Shown here: in pieces, positions 8,831-10,141 of the stretch
How the letters are laid out: every line of letters begins with the position of its first letter
Position numbering within the stretch: position 1 is the first letter of the stretch
Source: Physocladia obscura
Taxonomy: Eukaryota; Chytridiomycota; Chytridiomycetes; Chytridiales; Chytriomycetaceae
NCBI GenBank assembly: GCA_027596945.1
Contig: JADGJH010001407.1
Location: 1-10,141, forward strand
Reading direction: 5' to 3'
DNA length: 10,141 bases
The notes under the pieces: generated by a model
What the model was told of the DNA's origin: nothing
The model's input: only the letters and a program-made list of their open reading frames with translations
Database searches by the model: none
Position numbers and translations under genes: made by a program

Positions 8831-8979
8831 ATGCATCTATTTGCTGGTTGATGAAAAAGTGAGTGACCTTTCTCTTCTGACCAAAAAATTTCTTCAACCA
8901 ACAACAAAATTAACTTACAGCAACACCATCAATGAACAAAGAAGATAGAAGATCCCAAAATCACAAATCAACTTTGTTT
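8831..8979. other. Short AT-rich spacer
   Basis: CpG is absent again in this stretch, which marks the right edge of the CpG-rich block. Nothing recognisable lies between it and the Ty3/gypsy fragment. Confidence 0.4.
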
Positions 8980-9408
8980 TTATTTAGTAAGTGATATCAC
9001 AGAGAAAAAAAAAAGTTTAAGGTCAGAAAGATGTTTCTTGGCTTGAAGGAAGATTTTCTTGGCTTGTAAGTCCCAGACTTGCTCAAATGGTACAGTTTTG
9101 TGTCCTCTGAGAATGTCAGATAGTGGAGCAAGTAGAGCAGCATGCTTTTCAACAAAGCGGTGAATTGTGCTAGCTAGTCCCAGAAAGTTTCGGAGATCTG
9201 TATAAGAGTGTGGTTAATCAAAATTTTGAATTGCTTGAATTCTTGATGGTAAGACGTTGATGTGTCTTTTGGAAATGTTGGATCCCAAGTATTCCAGTTG
9301 ATCAGTGAAAAAAGAGCACTTATGCAGTCTTTGGAGAACTTGGTCCAGATGTTTGAGGTGTTCTTCCAGAGTAGTAGAATAGATGCGTATGTCACCATCA
9401 CTTGTGAA
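8980..9408 (-). pseudogene. Ty3/gypsy reverse transcriptase fragment (palm end, thumb, start of RNase H)
   Basis: Part of the pol polyprotein of a Ty3/gypsy LTR retrotransposon, which copies element RNA into DNA. Reading the minus strand from 9408, the frame gives DIRIYSTTLEEHLKHLDQVL, then LHKCSFFTDQLEYLGSNISK, then PSRIQAIQNFD, a stop (9214-9216) where Trp is usual, PHSYTDLRNFLGLASTIHRF, HAALLAPLSDILRG and VPFEQVWDLQAKKIF. This is the canonical order leading to RNase H. The catalytic YxDD region reads SDGD (9391-9402): the Tyr and the first catalytic Asp are lost. Similarity fades in an A-rich run near 9010 and the frame stops at 8980-8982. The fingers, most of the palm and the integrase are missing. 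The family call is secure from motif order. Confidence 0.88.
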
Positions 9409-9540
9409 ACATACATCATGTTGTCACAAGTGCATAAAATTAATACAGAGCAATTACTAGGCTTCCAGCGTCTCCTAGCATCAATTTTGTTGAATCCTGT
9501 GAAGGCAGATTCACTTGAACTAGTGGAATTGGCACAGTAA
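9409..9540. other. Unassigned segment beside the Ty3/gypsy fragment
   Basis: Reverse transcriptase similarity stops abruptly at about 9408. The adjoining stretch is open on the plus strand (from 9262 to 9540) and partly on the minus strand, but neither reading continues the palm domain. It starts near TGTCAC and ends near GGCACA, which recalls LTR-like TG...CA ends, without a target duplication that I can see. Its identity is unknown. Confidence 0.25.
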
Positions 9541-9610
9541 AGTATAATTCAGTTTTGGAATCTTATTATTTATTTCCAAGAATAGAACAACAATTTAATA
9601 TGCCCAATTC

Positions 9611-9654
9611 TGTGCCTCAAATTAAAACGTTTGTGCCTCATTTCTAATGCCTCA
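9611..9654 (+). repeat. Three spaced copies of a GCCTCA-containing motif
   Basis: TGTGCCTCA occurs at 9611-9619 and 9632-9640, and a related ATGCCTCA at 9647-9654. Spacings are 21 and 15 bases, so it is not a strict tandem array. Confidence 0.6.
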
Positions 9655-9685
9655 ATATTGATTAAAAACCAATTTCTTAAAATTG

Positions 9686-9707
9686 TTCAAATGTTGGAAC
9701 ATTTGAA
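9686..9707. repeat. Perfect 10-bp hairpin with 2-base centre
   Basis: TTCAAATGTT (9686-9695) and AACATTTGAA (9698-9707) are perfect complements separated by GG. The centre is too short for a relaxed loop, so as DNA it is a near-perfect palindrome of 22 bases. Confidence 0.9.
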
Positions 9708-10141
9708 TGAAAATAAACATTATTTTCTTTCACAGTTATCTAATAAATAATTTTCTATTTCCAATTCTATTAAATATTATTTAACATTTAGTCAGCTTGT
9801 ATAACACATTTTATTTCTCAAATCTAACAAATTGTGAATAAAAATAGTTTTATCTTTATAGCTCATTGTGGCACATTACTCTGAGTACCACTACAGCAGC
9901 GTGAGCTGTTGCACCAATAATGCCCTTGACCAAAAGTACAGCTTTATTCATCCCATTTATCCTTACCTTTGTTATCTACACCACCTGAGGTCTCATGTAT
10001 GCATAACAAGTCCTTAGAGAGTCACTATGTATATATGTTACATTACTCAATGATAAAAAAAATACTGTTTAATAAGGCAGCTGAAAAACATACAGAAATA
10101 TTGTGTATGATGTTTCTTGTGTACTTTATTATCTTTACACG

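Larger units (their letters stand above)
9541..10141. other. AT-rich interval, no gene seen
   Basis: There is no recognisable coding region. It contains a three-copy short motif at 9611-9654 and a perfect hairpin at 9686-9707. The part after about 9860 is somewhat less AT-rich (for example around 9880-9990) but no frame or family was recognised. Confidence 0.45.

Noticed and set aside
8032..9001. TGATATCACA occurring at about 6623, 8034 and 8990, the last two flanking the CpG-rich block
   Set aside because: A repeated 10-base word is expected by chance in 10 kb of AT-rich DNA, and the bases beyond it do not match in either direct or inverted orientation.
9174..9419. 81-codon minus-strand open frame starting MMYVSQVMV
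   Set aside because: It is the wrong frame. The neighbouring minus-strand frame carries the Ty3/gypsy thumb motifs across the same bases.
9262..9540. 92-codon plus-strand open frame
   Set aside because: Its first half is antisense to the Ty3/gypsy fragment and its second half has no recognisable family.
1..10141. tRNA, rRNA, CRISPR array, bacterial operon or prophage
   Set aside because: No cloverleaf, rRNA core, regularly spaced repeats, ribosome binding sites or tightly packed frames were seen. The content is eukaryotic transposon debris.

Overview
The window looks like gene-poor, repeat-derived DNA from a fungus, most plausibly a basidiomycete with a large, transposon-rich genome such as a rust (Pucciniales). 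The reasons are the high A+T content, the absence of any intact gene, the mixture of a pogo/Fot1-like DDE transposase, a Ty1/copia-type Gag and a Ty3/gypsy polymerase fragment, and a strong scarcity of CpG in most of the sequence. The host assignment is inference. No bacterial operon, rRNA, tRNA or CRISPR array was seen.

Layout. 1-80 is almost pure A/T. 80-2020 is AT-rich with two short, unassigned open stretches (526-792 and 1458-1649). 2024-2880 (+) is an eroded protein-coding region with several stops and one frame change; I do not recognise the protein. 2881-3783 has no recognisable gene and contains a long purine-rich stretch. 3784-4793 (+) is a decayed DD35D transposase of the pogo/Fot1 type. 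4794-5290 is a CpG-rich block carrying, on the minus strand, the C-terminal part of a copia-type Gag with a damaged zinc knuckle. 5287-6140 (+) is another decayed coding region without a recognised family, possibly a second gene of the DDE element or a separate element.

6141-8030 is mostly non-coding. It includes a dense cluster of short inverted repeats and small tandem duplications at 6596-6846. 8040-8830 is a second CpG-rich block with reading frames open on both strands and no recognised product. 8980-9408 (-) is a Ty3/gypsy fragment running from the degenerate YxDD region of reverse transcriptase through the thumb towards RNase H. 9540-10141 is AT-rich with a perfect small hairpin and a short repeated motif.

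There is no sign that these genes work together. They read as layers of transposable-element insertions of different ages. The strongest overall signal is compositional: two patches (4794-5290 and about 8040-8830) keep about 3-4 CpG per 100 bases, while most of the window has about 0.2-0.3. Many expected arginine codons in the old layers now read as Cys, Trp or TGA. That pattern fits long-term C-to-T decay, probably of methylated CpG. I found no convincing new functional system.
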